Under the pieces are notes generated by a model. The model made no database searches and was not told the origin of the DNA. It saw only the letters and a list, made by a program, of their open reading frames with translations. Below, one piece after another: positions 24,878-31,951 of a stretch of 33,349 bases of DNA. Origin of the DNA: Streptosporangiales bacterium (GTDB lineage: Bacteria > Actinomycetota > Actinomycetes > Streptosporangiales > Streptosporangiaceae); NCBI GenBank assembly GCA_009784565.1, contig WRBL01000027.1, positions 1 to 33,349 of the forward strand. The letters run 5' to 3'. The translations under genes and the position numbers were made by a program. The stretch's first letter is position 1, and every line of letters begins with the position of its first letter.

Positions 24878-25534
24878 TCAGTCCTCGCTTCGGTCCGTGC
24901 GGGGGGTGATGCGGCTGACTCGGGGCTCAAGCAGCCCGGCCAGCATCGGGCGCGTGTCCTGCCACGTGCGCTCGAGGTCCTCGTCGGCGTACAGGCACCG
25001 GCGCATGGCCAGGCCGCGCATGGTTGCCAGCGCCGTGCGGGCCGCCGCGGCGGCTCCGGGCTTGGCCACCGTCTCGGGGGCGACCTGCGCGGCGAGCGTC
25101 ATGACCTCGCGGTCGATGCGCTCTTCCACGGCCAGCAGGTGCTCGCGAAGTTCCGGGTCCGTGCGCGCCGCGACCCACAGCTCCAGCGCGACCACGAACG
25201 TCGGCCCCGCGTAGAAGCTCCACGCCACGTCCAGCGCCGCGCCCGTGCCGAACCGCGGTGACCGGGCGAGATCGTCGCGCATCGCCTGGATCCGCAGCTC
25301 CGCCAGCTGGTCGACGGCGGCCGAGACCAGCGCCGCCTTGGTACCGAAGTGATGCAGGTGACTGCCGACCGAACGGCCGGCCCGGCGGCAGATGTCGGCC
25401 ACCGACACCTTCGCGTAGCCGGACTCGGCCATGAGCTCCAGGGTCGCCGACAGCAGGGCCTGGCGGCTCGAGGCGGTCCGCTCGGACTGCGTGCGCCGCG
25501 TCCTCTGCGTTGTCCGTGTCTGGGCCGATGCCAT
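24878..25534 (-). CDS. TetR-family regulator of the mpaB/monooxygenase operon
   Basis: 218 aa from ATG at 25534, with AGGA upstream. The N-terminal helix-turn-helix is at about residues 25-70 (SRQALLSATLELMAESGYAK, then VSVADICRRAGRSVGSHLHHFGTKAAL), preceded by a basic Arg/Thr-rich arm. The C-terminal ligand domain has Gly-Pro-Thr-Phe and Leu-Glu-Leu-Trp helices typical of a broad TetR group. It is the first gene of a minus-strand operon with the MpaB-type and flavin monooxygenases, so local control, and probably autorepression through the palindrome at 25555-25570, is expected. Its start region is divergent from bicupin 3. Confidence 0.85.
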   Translation of the reverse strand: MASAQTRTTQRTRRTQSERTASSRQALLSATLELMAESGYAKVSVADICRRAGRSVGSHLHHFGTKAALVSAAVDQLAELRIQAMRDDLARSPRFGTGAALDVAWSFYAGPTFVVALELWVAARTDPELREHLLAVEERIDREVMTLAAQVAPETVAKPGAAAAARTALATMRGLAMRRCLYADEDLERTWQDTRPMLAGLLEPRVSRITPRTDRSED

Positions 25535-25554
25535 GCGGTCATCCTACATCAATG

Positions 25555-25570
25555 CGTTATGTACGTAATG
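25555..25570. promoter_or_regulatory. Candidate TetR operator
   Basis: CGTTATGTACGTAATG is a 16-bp palindrome with 12 of 16 positions symmetric, centred on GTAC. It lies 21 bp upstream of the tetR start codon in an AT-rich patch unlike the surrounding DNA. The placement is typical for a TetR autoregulatory site. Confidence 0.45.
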
Positions 25571-25626
25571 TTTTTATGGTCGATGCGCGATCCTGAGCCG
25601 AGGGCGCCCTTCATTATGCCCGCTAT

Positions 25627-25637
25627 TGGTATTACCA
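25627..25637. promoter_or_regulatory. Palindromic GntR-type operator upstream of bicupin 3
   Basis: TGGTATTACCA is a perfect palindrome around a central T and matches TNGTNNNACNA exactly. It begins 39 bp upstream of the bicupin 3 ATG. It is a symmetric form of the TGGTATGACC core found at the three other main sites. An upstream in-frame TTG at 25639 abuts it and is unlikely to be the real start. Confidence 0.6.
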
Positions 25638-25665
25638 TTTGCCCAAAGCGATCTATGGAGGGTTC

Positions 25666-26802
25666 ATGGCCACCGATGCCCGTGTCTCGGACGACCTCGC
25701 GAAGAAGTTCGCCAAGGAGAAGGATTCGCCCTACGTCCGCTGGGTCGAGGCGGAGGGCCTCGACATCATCGGCGCCCACTACGTGCCCGACCTCAGCACC
25801 GTCGAGCTGAAACCGTGGGAGCGCCGCGGCGGCCGCGGCGTCTTCATCAACCACGAGGCCTCCCGCACGTCGAACGACTGCTACGTCTGCGAGATCCCGG
25901 CGGCCGGGAAACTCGCCCCGCAGCGCCAGCTGTTCGAGGAGATGATCCTCGTGCTGTCCGGGAACGGCTCCACCACGGTCTGGAACGACGCCGGCGCCAA
26001 GGTGACCTTCGAGTGGGGCCCCGGGTCGCTGTTCGCCATCCCGCTGAACACCTGGCACCAGCACTTCAACGGCTCCGGCGCCACCGCCGCCCGCTTCGTG
26101 GCGTCGACCAACATGCCGCCCATCATCAACCTCTACGATGAGCCGGAGTTCGTGTTCGGCACGTCGCACGACTTCACCGGCCGGTTCAACGGCGAGCCCG
26201 ACTACTTCGCCGACAAAGACGAGCGTGAGGGCCTGCTGCTCAAGACCAACTTCGTCGCCGACGCGGTCAACCTGAAGCTGAACGAGGCCAAAGAGCGCGG
26301 CGCGGGCGGCGGCCACATCCGGTTCATGATGGCCAAGGGCTCCATGAACAGCCACATTTCGCAGTTCCCCGTGGGCACCTACAAGAAGGGCCACCGGCAC
26401 GGCCCCGGCGCGCACGTCATCATCCTGTCCGGCGAGGGGTTCAGCCTGATGTGGCCCGAGGGGGAGGAGCCCCGGCGCTACGACTGGCGGCCCGGCACCC
26501 TGATCGTCCCGCCGAACATGTGGTACCACCAGCACTTCAACACCGGCGACACCCCGGCCCGGTACCTCGCCTTCAAGCACGAGACCGTCTCCATCCGCAA
26601 CGCCCAGGGCGTGCCGAAGGCCTGGATCAGCCGGCGGATCGGAGGCGACCAGATCGACTACGCCGACGAGTCGGACATCGTGCGGTCCACGTTCGCCGAA
26701 GCCCTCGCCAAGCGGGGCCTGGTCCCCGACATGGACGACGCCTACGCGGCCGAGCTCCCGGACCTGCCCCCGCTGCCCAGCGCGGCCGCGCCCACCGCAT
26801 GA
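25666..26802 (+). CDS. Bicupin protein 3
   Basis: 378 aa from ATG at 25666, with GGAGGG at 25657-25662; a TTG at 25639 is in frame but has no ribosome-binding site and abuts the operator. There are two cupin domains. The first has lost the HxH pair (PQRQLFEE, with Glu91/Glu92) but keeps His131/His133 in TWHQHFN. The second has His243, His245 and His250 (GHRHGPGAHVIILSGEG) and His288/His290 (WYHQHFN). So only the second domain looks fully metal-competent. The stop overlaps the start of the EutA-like gene (ATGA). The tight coupling suggests a functional partnership between this bicupin and the reactivase-like ATPase. The reaction is not known. Confidence 0.8.
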   Translation: MATDARVSDDLAKKFAKEKDSPYVRWVEAEGLDIIGAHYVPDLSTVELKPWERRGGRGVFINHEASRTSNDCYVCEIPAAGKLAPQRQLFEEMILVLSGNGSTTVWNDAGAKVTFEWGPGSLFAIPLNTWHQHFNGSGATAARFVASTNMPPIINLYDEPEFVFGTSHDFTGRFNGEPDYFADKDEREGLLLKTNFVADAVNLKLNEAKERGAGGGHIRFMMAKGSMNSHISQFPVGTYKKGHRHGPGAHVIILSGEGFSLMWPEGEEPRRYDWRPGTLIVPPNMWYHQHFNTGDTPARYLAFKHETVSIRNAQGVPKAWISRRIGGDQIDYADESDIVRSTFAEALAKRGLVPDMDDAYAAELPDLPPLPSAAAPTA

Positions 26803-28292
26803 CCCGCGACGACCACGATGAAGAGCCCGACGTCCCCCTCGAGGACAACCCGATCTGGCAGCAAGACAACGTCATGCTGCGCAGCGTCGGCGTGGACATC
26901 GGCTCGTCCGGCACCCAGGTCGCGTTCTCGCGGCTGCACCTGCGCCGCCTGAGCGAGGACCTGACCAGCCGCTACGTGGTCGTCCGGCGTGAACTCCATT
27001 TTCAGTCGGAGGTGGAGTTCACGCCGTTCGGTCCCGGCATGAGCATCGACGCGGCGGCGCTGGGAACCATCCTCGACCGGGCCTACGCCGACGCGGCGGT
27101 GACCCCGGAAGAGATCGACACCGGCGTGGTCATCCTGACCGGCGAGGCCCTGCGGCGGCATAACGCGTCGGCCATCGCGGCGGTAGCCAGCCAGCACGCG
27201 GGCGACCTGGTGTGCGCGTCCGCGGGGCACCACATGGAGGCCATGCTCGCCGCCTACGGCTCCGGTGCCGTGCGGGCCTCCCACCGCGACCGCACCCGGC
27301 TGCTCAACGTCGACATCGGCGGCGGTACCACCAAGCTCACCCTCATCGACGCCGGACGGATCGCCGCCACCGCGGCGTTCCACGTCGGCGGGCGTCTCGT
27401 CGCGGCCGGGCCCGGCGGCACGGTCACGCGCCTGGAACCCGGCGGCGCCTATCACGCGCGGGAGGCGGGGATCCGGCTGGAGCCGGGAACGCCGGCCGGG
27501 CCGGAGGCACTGGAGGCCGTGGCCGACCAGATGGCCGGGCAGCTCATGCTGGCGCTGCGGGGGGACCCGGACGCCGACCGGTCACTGTGGCTCACCGACC
27601 CGCTGCCGGACCTGGGAGATCTCGACGGCCTGGTCTTCTCCGGGGGCGTGGCCGAGTACGTGTACGGCACCGAGACCCGGTCCTTCGGCGATCTCGGCCC
27701 GTACCTGGGCACGGCCCTGGCCGGGGCCGGGAAGGCGGGGCACCTGCCCGGCCCGGTGCTCCCCGCCGACGCCCGGATCCGGGCCACCGTCCTCGGCGCG
27801 TCGGAGTACACCGTGCAGCTCAGCGGGATCACCAGCTACCTTCCGAACCCGGAGCGGACCCTGCCCCGGCGGAACCTTCCGGTTGCCCAGCCCGCCTACG
27901 ACCTGGCCGACGCGGTCGACGGCGCCGTCATCGGCGCCGAGATCAAGCGGCACGTGGCGCGGTTCTCCGGCGGGGACTCCTCCGCCGACCTGGTCGTGGC
28001 GCTGCGCTGGGAAGGGAGTCCGGAGTACGCCCGCGTCCGGGGCCTGGCCGACGCGGTCGCGGCCGGCCTGGCCGACCGGATCGCCGCGGGCGCCCCGCTG
28101 TACCTGATGCTGGACGGCGACATCGCGCGGACCCTGGGACTGATGCTCCGTTCGGAGCTAGGGATTGTGAACGATCTTGTCGTGATCGACGGGGTCCGGC
28201 TGCAGGACTTCGATTACGTCGATCTCGGCCGGGTCCGGCAGCCGTCGGGAACCGTGCCCGTGACCATCAAGTCCCTGGTGTTCAGTCACTAG
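26799..28292 (+). CDS. EutA-like ASKHA ATPase (ethanolamine ammonia-lyase reactivase family)
   Basis: 497 aa from ATG at 26799, overlapping the bicupin 3 stop. Residues about 28-45 (RSVGVDIGSSGTQVAFSRL) are the phosphate-1 loop and LLNVDIGGGTTKLTLIDAG is phosphate-2. Further EutA blocks are VVILTGEALRRHNA, VCASAGHHMEAMLAAYGSGA, LVFSGGVAEYV, GDLGPYLGTALA, RATVLGASEYTVQLSG and a C-terminal VPVTIKSLVF. EutA exchanges damaged B12 cofactor out of ethanolamine ammonia-lyase using ATP. No EutB/EutC or other B12 enzyme is in the window. An N-terminal extension of about 27 residues, rich in acidic residues, precedes the fold. It may act on a distant lyase or on the coupled bicupin. Confidence 0.88.
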   Translation: MTRDDHDEEPDVPLEDNPIWQQDNVMLRSVGVDIGSSGTQVAFSRLHLRRLSEDLTSRYVVVRRELHFQSEVEFTPFGPGMSIDAAALGTILDRAYADAAVTPEEIDTGVVILTGEALRRHNASAIAAVASQHAGDLVCASAGHHMEAMLAAYGSGAVRASHRDRTRLLNVDIGGGTTKLTLIDAGRIAATAAFHVGGRLVAAGPGGTVTRLEPGGAYHAREAGIRLEPGTPAGPEALEAVADQMAGQLMLALRGDPDADRSLWLTDPLPDLGDLDGLVFSGGVAEYVYGTETRSFGDLGPYLGTALAGAGKAGHLPGPVLPADARIRATVLGASEYTVQLSGITSYLPNPERTLPRRNLPVAQPAYDLADAVDGAVIGAEIKRHVARFSGGDSSADLVVALRWEGSPEYARVRGLADAVAAGLADRIAAGAPLYLMLDGDIARTLGLMLRSELGIVNDLVVIDGVRLQDFDYVDLGRVRQPSGTVPVTIKSLVFSH

Positions 28293-28298
28293 CGAACC

Positions 28299-28331
28299 GA
28301 GGCCCACGGTCTGTTCCGGCGGTCCGGCCTC
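28299..28331. terminator. Hairpin between converging eutA-like and MFS genes
   Basis: GAGGCC (28299-28304) pairs with GGCCTC (28326-28331) in the 37-bp tail-to-tail gap. There is no T tract. It is a weak candidate for a bidirectional terminator. Confidence 0.3.
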
Positions 28332-29619
28332 AGTACTTCTGCGGAATCAGGACCCCGCAGCAGGCGATCGAGATCACGACGGTGCCGACCAGCAGGAGGA
28401 AGCCCGGCGTGTAGCTGCCGGTGGTCGCCAGCATCCACCCCAGCAGCGCGGGGACGCCCGCCCCGACCAGGTTGGTGAGGCAGGAGAACAAGCCGCTGGA
28501 CTTCTCCGCCTGGTCGGTCGGCATGAAGCTGTGCAGCAGCCCCCAGTTGGTCACGATGCACCAGGCGTTCCCGGCCAGGCCGAGGAACACCCAGATCCCC
28601 ACGATCAGGGTGTTGGTCGGGAACAGCACCGCGCCGAGCACTCCGATGCCCTCGATGACGAAACCGATCAGGCCGATCCCGGCCCGGCGCATCTTCCGGT
28701 CCGACCACATGCCGACACCGACCATCACCACGATCGACAGCGCGTTGGCGATCGTGAGGATCACGCCCACCATGTCGAAGCCGACATGCCGTTCGTCCTT
28801 CAGGTACAGCGGCAGCCAGGTGACCAGGCCGTAGAAGGGGATGTTCGTGCCCAGGTACATCAGCATCGTGAGCCAGTACCGGTAGTTGCGGTACGGAGAC
28901 TCCGGGCCGGCCTTCGGGATCAGGTTGGTGTTCTCGAACCGGTTGCCCTCGATGTGGCTGACCTCGCCGGAGGCGATGGCGGAGGAGTCGCGCGGGTCGT
29001 TCCGGATCAGGAGGAGCGAGGTCCCGAAGGCCAGGACCAGGGCGATCCCGGCCTGGAGGAAGAACGCGCCGCTCCAGCCCATGGTGGTCAGGGAGAAGGC
29101 GGTGAGGAAGGAAGCGACGGTCGAGCCGACGAAGATCCCGGACAGCCAGGACGCGTTGGCCCGGGCCCGTTCCTGCATCGGGAACCAGCGCGCGGTGAGC
29201 GTGTGCGCGACCGGGTAGAAGCAGGCCTCGCCGACGCCGAGCAGGATCCGCGTGCCGTACAGCGAGCCGACCGTATGCACGAACGGGGTGATGGCCAGCG
29301 CGATGACCCAGATGGCGGTGCCGGCGAGCATCGAGCGCCGGGGCCCGATGCGCTTGACGGCCAGGCCCCAGAACAGCAGGGCGACGCCGTAGGCGTACAG
29401 GAACGAGCTGGAGGCCCATCCGGCCGCCGCCGAGTGCGCGCCCACATGGAACCGGTCGATGAACTCGGGGCTGGCGGCGACGATTCCCATGGAAGTCTTC
29501 ACCAGCTGCGCCACCGCGAAGCTGACCAGCAGGGGGAGGCTTACGTACAGCCACCGGCGCGTCCCGGAACCGGACGCCGGGCCGGCTTGGACGGCCGTCG
29601 AGTCTTCGAGCAATGTCAT
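28330..29619 (-). CDS. MFS transporter, anion:cation symporter (ACS/phthalate permease-like) type
   Basis: 429 aa from ATG at 29619; GTG at 29622 is an adjacent alternative. Twelve membrane segments are predicted. The loop 2-3 motif is AVKRIGPRRSMLAG, and RILLGVGEACFYPVAHTLTARWFPMQERARA matches the ACS family signature, in which WFP and ER-R-A are conserved. A central cytoplasmic loop (RNDPRDSSAIASGEVSHIEG) separates the two halves. ACS members import organic anions such as phthalates, hexuronates and allantoate with protons or sodium. The operator shared with the Tct transporter lies about 120 bp upstream, so the two importers are probably coregulated and may take up the same compound or successive metabolites. 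Confidence 0.9.
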   Translation of the reverse strand: MTLLEDSTAVQAGPASGSGTRRWLYVSLPLLVSFAVAQLVKTSMGIVAASPEFIDRFHVGAHSAAAGWASSSFLYAYGVALLFWGLAVKRIGPRRSMLAGTAIWVIALAITPFVHTVGSLYGTRILLGVGEACFYPVAHTLTARWFPMQERARANASWLSGIFVGSTVASFLTAFSLTTMGWSGAFFLQAGIALVLAFGTSLLLIRNDPRDSSAIASGEVSHIEGNRFENTNLIPKAGPESPYRNYRYWLTMLMYLGTNIPFYGLVTWLPLYLKDERHVGFDMVGVILTIANALSIVVMVGVGMWSDRKMRRAGIGLIGFVIEGIGVLGAVLFPTNTLIVGIWVFLGLAGNAWCIVTNWGLLHSFMPTDQAEKSSGLFSCLTNLVGAGVPALLGWMLATTGSYTPGFLLLVGTVVISIACCGVLIPQKY

Positions 29620-29740
29620 CACGCTTTCTGGGCGGCGGCCTGGCGTCAGCGTCGGGTCGCCGCCTGGAAGGGGTTCAGCGGTGCAGACGGCCGCGGGACG
29701 GCGGCCGGTCTGCTGAAGTTGTGGACCAGATCACCAAGGC

Positions 29741-29765
29741 TGGCATAAGGTCATACCATTATCAA
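29741..29765 (-). promoter_or_regulatory. GntR-type operator and -10 element of the MFS gene
   Basis: TGGCATAAGGTCATACCATT (29741-29760) is the exact reverse complement of the 20-mer upstream of tctAB. Reading toward the MFS gene, a possible -10, GATAAT, ends on the T of the TGGT arm, the same overlap seen before the ferredoxin gene. A regulator bound here would cover the transcription start. Confidence 0.6.
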
Positions 29766-29873
29766 GAAATGATTTTGTAACGCTTAGGTAACTGAGTCCG
29801 TGATGCCGGGTTCCTGGGCACGAGTAGAGTCCCGGCTCAGAACTGGCCTTCAGGCGTGGAAGGGCTGGCGGGC

Positions 29874-29942
29874 GTGAGTGATCTGGTGCTGCTCCGGCAC
29901 GCCGAGAGCGAGTGGAACGCCAAGGGCCTGGGCCGTTCCTAG
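29874..29942 (+). pseudogene. Remnant of a histidine-phosphatase/phosphoglycerate-mutase-family gene
   Basis: A GTG opens 22 codons reading SDLVLLRHAESEWNAKGLG before TAG. This is the N-terminus of the histidine phosphatase superfamily, including the catalytic RHxE block (RHAESEWN). A full protein has about 200 residues; the rest is absent, because the tetR gene on the other strand ends 3 bp downstream. A GGAAGGGCTGG stretch lies upstream. I read it as a truncation scar and not a functional peptide. It marks a junction between the regulated catabolic genes and the tetR-P450-mce block. Confidence 0.6.
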
Positions 29943-29944
29943 GG

Positions 29945-30496
29945 TCACCGCGGCCTGAACGCCGGCCCGACGAAGTCCCGCACCAGTGTCCTCTCGGAGT
30001 CCTCGTCCGCGGCCGGCCACGCGACGAACTGCAGGAACACCCTGAGGATCCACTGCCCTTCCAAGAGCGAGACCCCGGCGCCGTCCGTCCAAGTGCCCGC
30101 CAGGGAAGACAGGTCGTCGGAGTTCTGCAGGACGTCGCCGCCGACGACCGTCTGGCGAACCCACTCGTTGACCGCGCTGTCGCGGCGGACCTCCCGCAGC
30201 CCGGCCAGGATCGCCTCGACCACCCGGTCCTCGCCGGACAGGTCCATGACCGCTCCGGCCACCTTCTCCGCGACCTCCGCGGCCCCCGCTGCCAGCACGG
30301 CGTCCAGCAGGGCCTTCTTCCCGCCAGCGACCCGGTACACCGTGGCCCGGGAACAGCCCGCCCGGCGTGCCACGGCCTCGACCGTGAAACGGCCGATTCC
30401 CTCATCGAGCAGTTGCTGCCGAGCGGCCGCGCGGATCGCCCTCAGCGCGAGATCCCGCCGCTGGCCCCCGGCGAGCCAGTCAACGTCAGCCGCCAT
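29945..30496 (-). CDS. TetR-family regulator divergent from the P450 gene
   Basis: 183 aa from ATG at 30496, with AGGAGGGATC immediately upstream; the frame is open further upstream to 30688 but would cross the operator and promoter region. The helix-turn-helix covers about residues 20-62 (RAIRAAARQQLLDEGIGRFT, then VEAVARRAGCSRATVYRVAGGKKALL). The C-terminal domain is all-helical. It is divergently placed from the P450-hydrolase-mceA genes, with a clear inverted repeat between them, so it is the likely regulator of that unit and of itself. An inducer cannot be inferred. Confidence 0.87.
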   Translation of the reverse strand: MAADVDWLAGGQRRDLALRAIRAAARQQLLDEGIGRFTVEAVARRAGCSRATVYRVAGGKKALLDAVLAAGAAEVAEKVAGAVMDLSGEDRVVEAILAGLREVRRDSAVNEWVRQTVVGGDVLQNSDDLSSLAGTWTDGAGVSLLEGQWILRVFLQFVAWPAADEDSERTLVRDFVGPAFRPR

Positions 30497-30520
30497 GATC
30501 CCTCCTGAGAAGCCAAAACT

Positions 30521-30547
30521 ATTTTGTCTCACCGTAAGACGAAAATA
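30521..30547. promoter_or_regulatory. Candidate TetR operator between tetR and P450
   Basis: TTTTGTCT (30522-30529) and AGACGAAAA (30537-30545) form an inverted repeat, with one extra G in the right arm, around CACCGTA. It lies 25 bp upstream of the tetR start codon, in an AT-rich stretch. The remaining 150 bp to the P450 gene are GC-rich and hold no gene that I can support. Confidence 0.55.
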
Positions 30548-30702
30548 CAGGATCGTACAGCAGCCCGCGCGGGCCAGCCGGGCCCGGTGAGATACCCGTT
30601 TCCCGGGGTCATCGGGGGCGCCGTCCCACTTCAGCGCGGGGCCTTGAAGGCGCCCGTGGCGCGGATGACCATGAGTGCACTCGCCCACCCTGGGAGGCTT
30701 TT

Positions 30703-31932
30703 TTGACCGCGCCAGCCGATGCCGCCGACTTGGACGTGTTCGCCGCCGAGACGGTCGATGACCCGTACCCGCTGTATGCCCGGCTGCGTGAGGCGGCCCC
30801 GGTGCATAACGTCCCGGGCACCGCGTTCTACCTGGTATCGAGCTGGGACCTGGTAACCGAGGCCAGCGGGCGCACCGGCGACTTCTCCTCCAACCTCCGC
30901 GGGATCCTGGTCCAGGATGCCGACGGCAAGCCCGAGCGGTTCGGCATGGACATGGACGGCACGGTCGAGCAGGTGCTCGCGACCGCGGACGGCGCCGACC
31001 ACAAGCTCCACCGCAAACTCGTCATCCAGGCGCTCGCGCGCCGGATCCGCGCCCTTGAGACCACCATGGACGACCTCGTCCGCCAGTGCTGGGATGAGCA
31101 CGCCCGCGACGGCCGCGTCGACTGGACCGGAGCCGTCGCCGACCGGCTCCCGCCGACCGTCCTGGCCAGGCTGCTGGGCATCCCCGACGAGGACATCCCC
31201 CGGCTGCTGAAGTCGGCCTACGAGAGCGTCGAACTGCTCGGCTTGCTCGTGCCGCCGGAACGCCTGGACTACCTGCTCGTCTCCACCCTGGAGCTTGCCG
31301 GGTACCTGGAAGCCCAGCTCGCCGCCGCCACCGGGAACCCGGGAGACGGCCTCCTCGGCGTCCTCGGTACCGCCGTCGCCGACGGCGAGGTCGAGAGCGG
31401 CACCGCGGTCATGATGCTCATGCAGCTCGTCGGGGCCGGCGCCGAGACCACCGCCGGGCTCATCGGCACTGCCGCCCGCCAGCTCGCACAGCGGCCCGGC
31501 CTGCAAGACCAGCTGCGCGCGGACCCCGCCCTCATCGACCCGTTCCTCGACGAATGCCTGCGCGTCGAGCCACCGCTGCGCGGCCATTACCGGGTGATCA
31601 CCCGCGACACCGAACTCGGCGGAGTCCGGCTCCCGGCCGGAGGCCACCTTCTCTTGCTGTGGTCGGCCGCCAACCGCGATCCCGGGCGGTACGAGCGACC
31701 CGATGAGATCGACCTGACCCGGTCCGGCATCCGCCAGCACCTCGCCTTCGGCAAGGGACTCCACTTCTGCGTCGGTTCGCCGCTGGCCCGCCTCGAGGCC
31801 ACGGCCGCCGTGCGCGTCCTGCTGGAGCGCACCCGGACCTTCGCCCTCGACCCCGCCGTCCCGCCCCGCTGGGTGCGCAGCGTCGTCGTCCGCCGCCACG
31901 CCGCCCTCTCCCTCACGTATGAACCGGCGTGA
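30703..31932 (+). CDS. Cytochrome P450
   Basis: 409 aa from TTG at 30703; GGGAGG at 30692-30697 decides this start, and no in-frame ATG or GTG precedes it. I-helix oxygen-activation motif GAGAETT (Ala245, Gly246, Thr249/Thr250), K-helix ExxR (Glu284, Arg287) and the haem loop FGKGLHFCVG with Cys356 are all intact. It is a soluble class I bacterial P450 needing ferredoxin and reductase. The N-terminal part (VHNVPGTAFYLVSSWDLVTEA) is reminiscent of mycobacterial CYP144, but I would not assign a subfamily. The hydrolase and mceA-type genes follow in overlapping order, suggesting an oxidised lipid or sterol-like substrate. Confidence 0.93.
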   Translation: MTAPADAADLDVFAAETVDDPYPLYARLREAAPVHNVPGTAFYLVSSWDLVTEASGRTGDFSSNLRGILVQDADGKPERFGMDMDGTVEQVLATADGADHKLHRKLVIQALARRIRALETTMDDLVRQCWDEHARDGRVDWTGAVADRLPPTVLARLLGIPDEDIPRLLKSAYESVELLGLLVPPERLDYLLVSTLELAGYLEAQLAAATGNPGDGLLGVLGTAVADGEVESGTAVMMLMQLVGAGAETTAGLIGTAARQLAQRPGLQDQLRADPALIDPFLDECLRVEPPLRGHYRVITRDTELGGVRLPAGGHLLLLWSAANRDPGRYERPDEIDLTRSGIRQHLAFGKGLHFCVGSPLARLEATAAVRVLLERTRTFALDPAVPPRWVRSVVVRRHAALSLTYEPA

Positions 31933-31951
31933 GCGGAATGAGGCATGCCCG

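Larger units (their letters stand above)
29620..29944. other. Intergenic region between MFS and tetR genes
   Basis: This 325-bp stretch has no intact gene. It holds the MFS promoter/operator at 29741-29765 and an AT-rich patch at about 29759-29785. GCCGGG (29805-29810) and CCCGGC (29831-29836) could pair around a 20-nt loop. The degraded phosphoglycerate-mutase start is at 29874-29942. Nothing else was recognised. Confidence 0.6.

Noticed and set aside
26799-28292. Ethanolamine utilisation operon or microcompartment locus
   Set aside because: No eutB, eutC, shell-protein or aldehyde dehydrogenase genes are in the window; only the EutA-like protein is present.
29795-29870. Possible small RNA or tRNA-like structure upstream of the mutase remnant
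   Set aside because: Only a 6-bp stem could be drawn; no cloverleaf, anticodon arm or promoter was convincing.
30497-30688. N-terminal extension of the P450-linked TetR to 247 residues
   Set aside because: It would translate the operator and divergent promoter region; ATG 30496 has an AGGAGG site and starts just before the helix-turn-helix domain.
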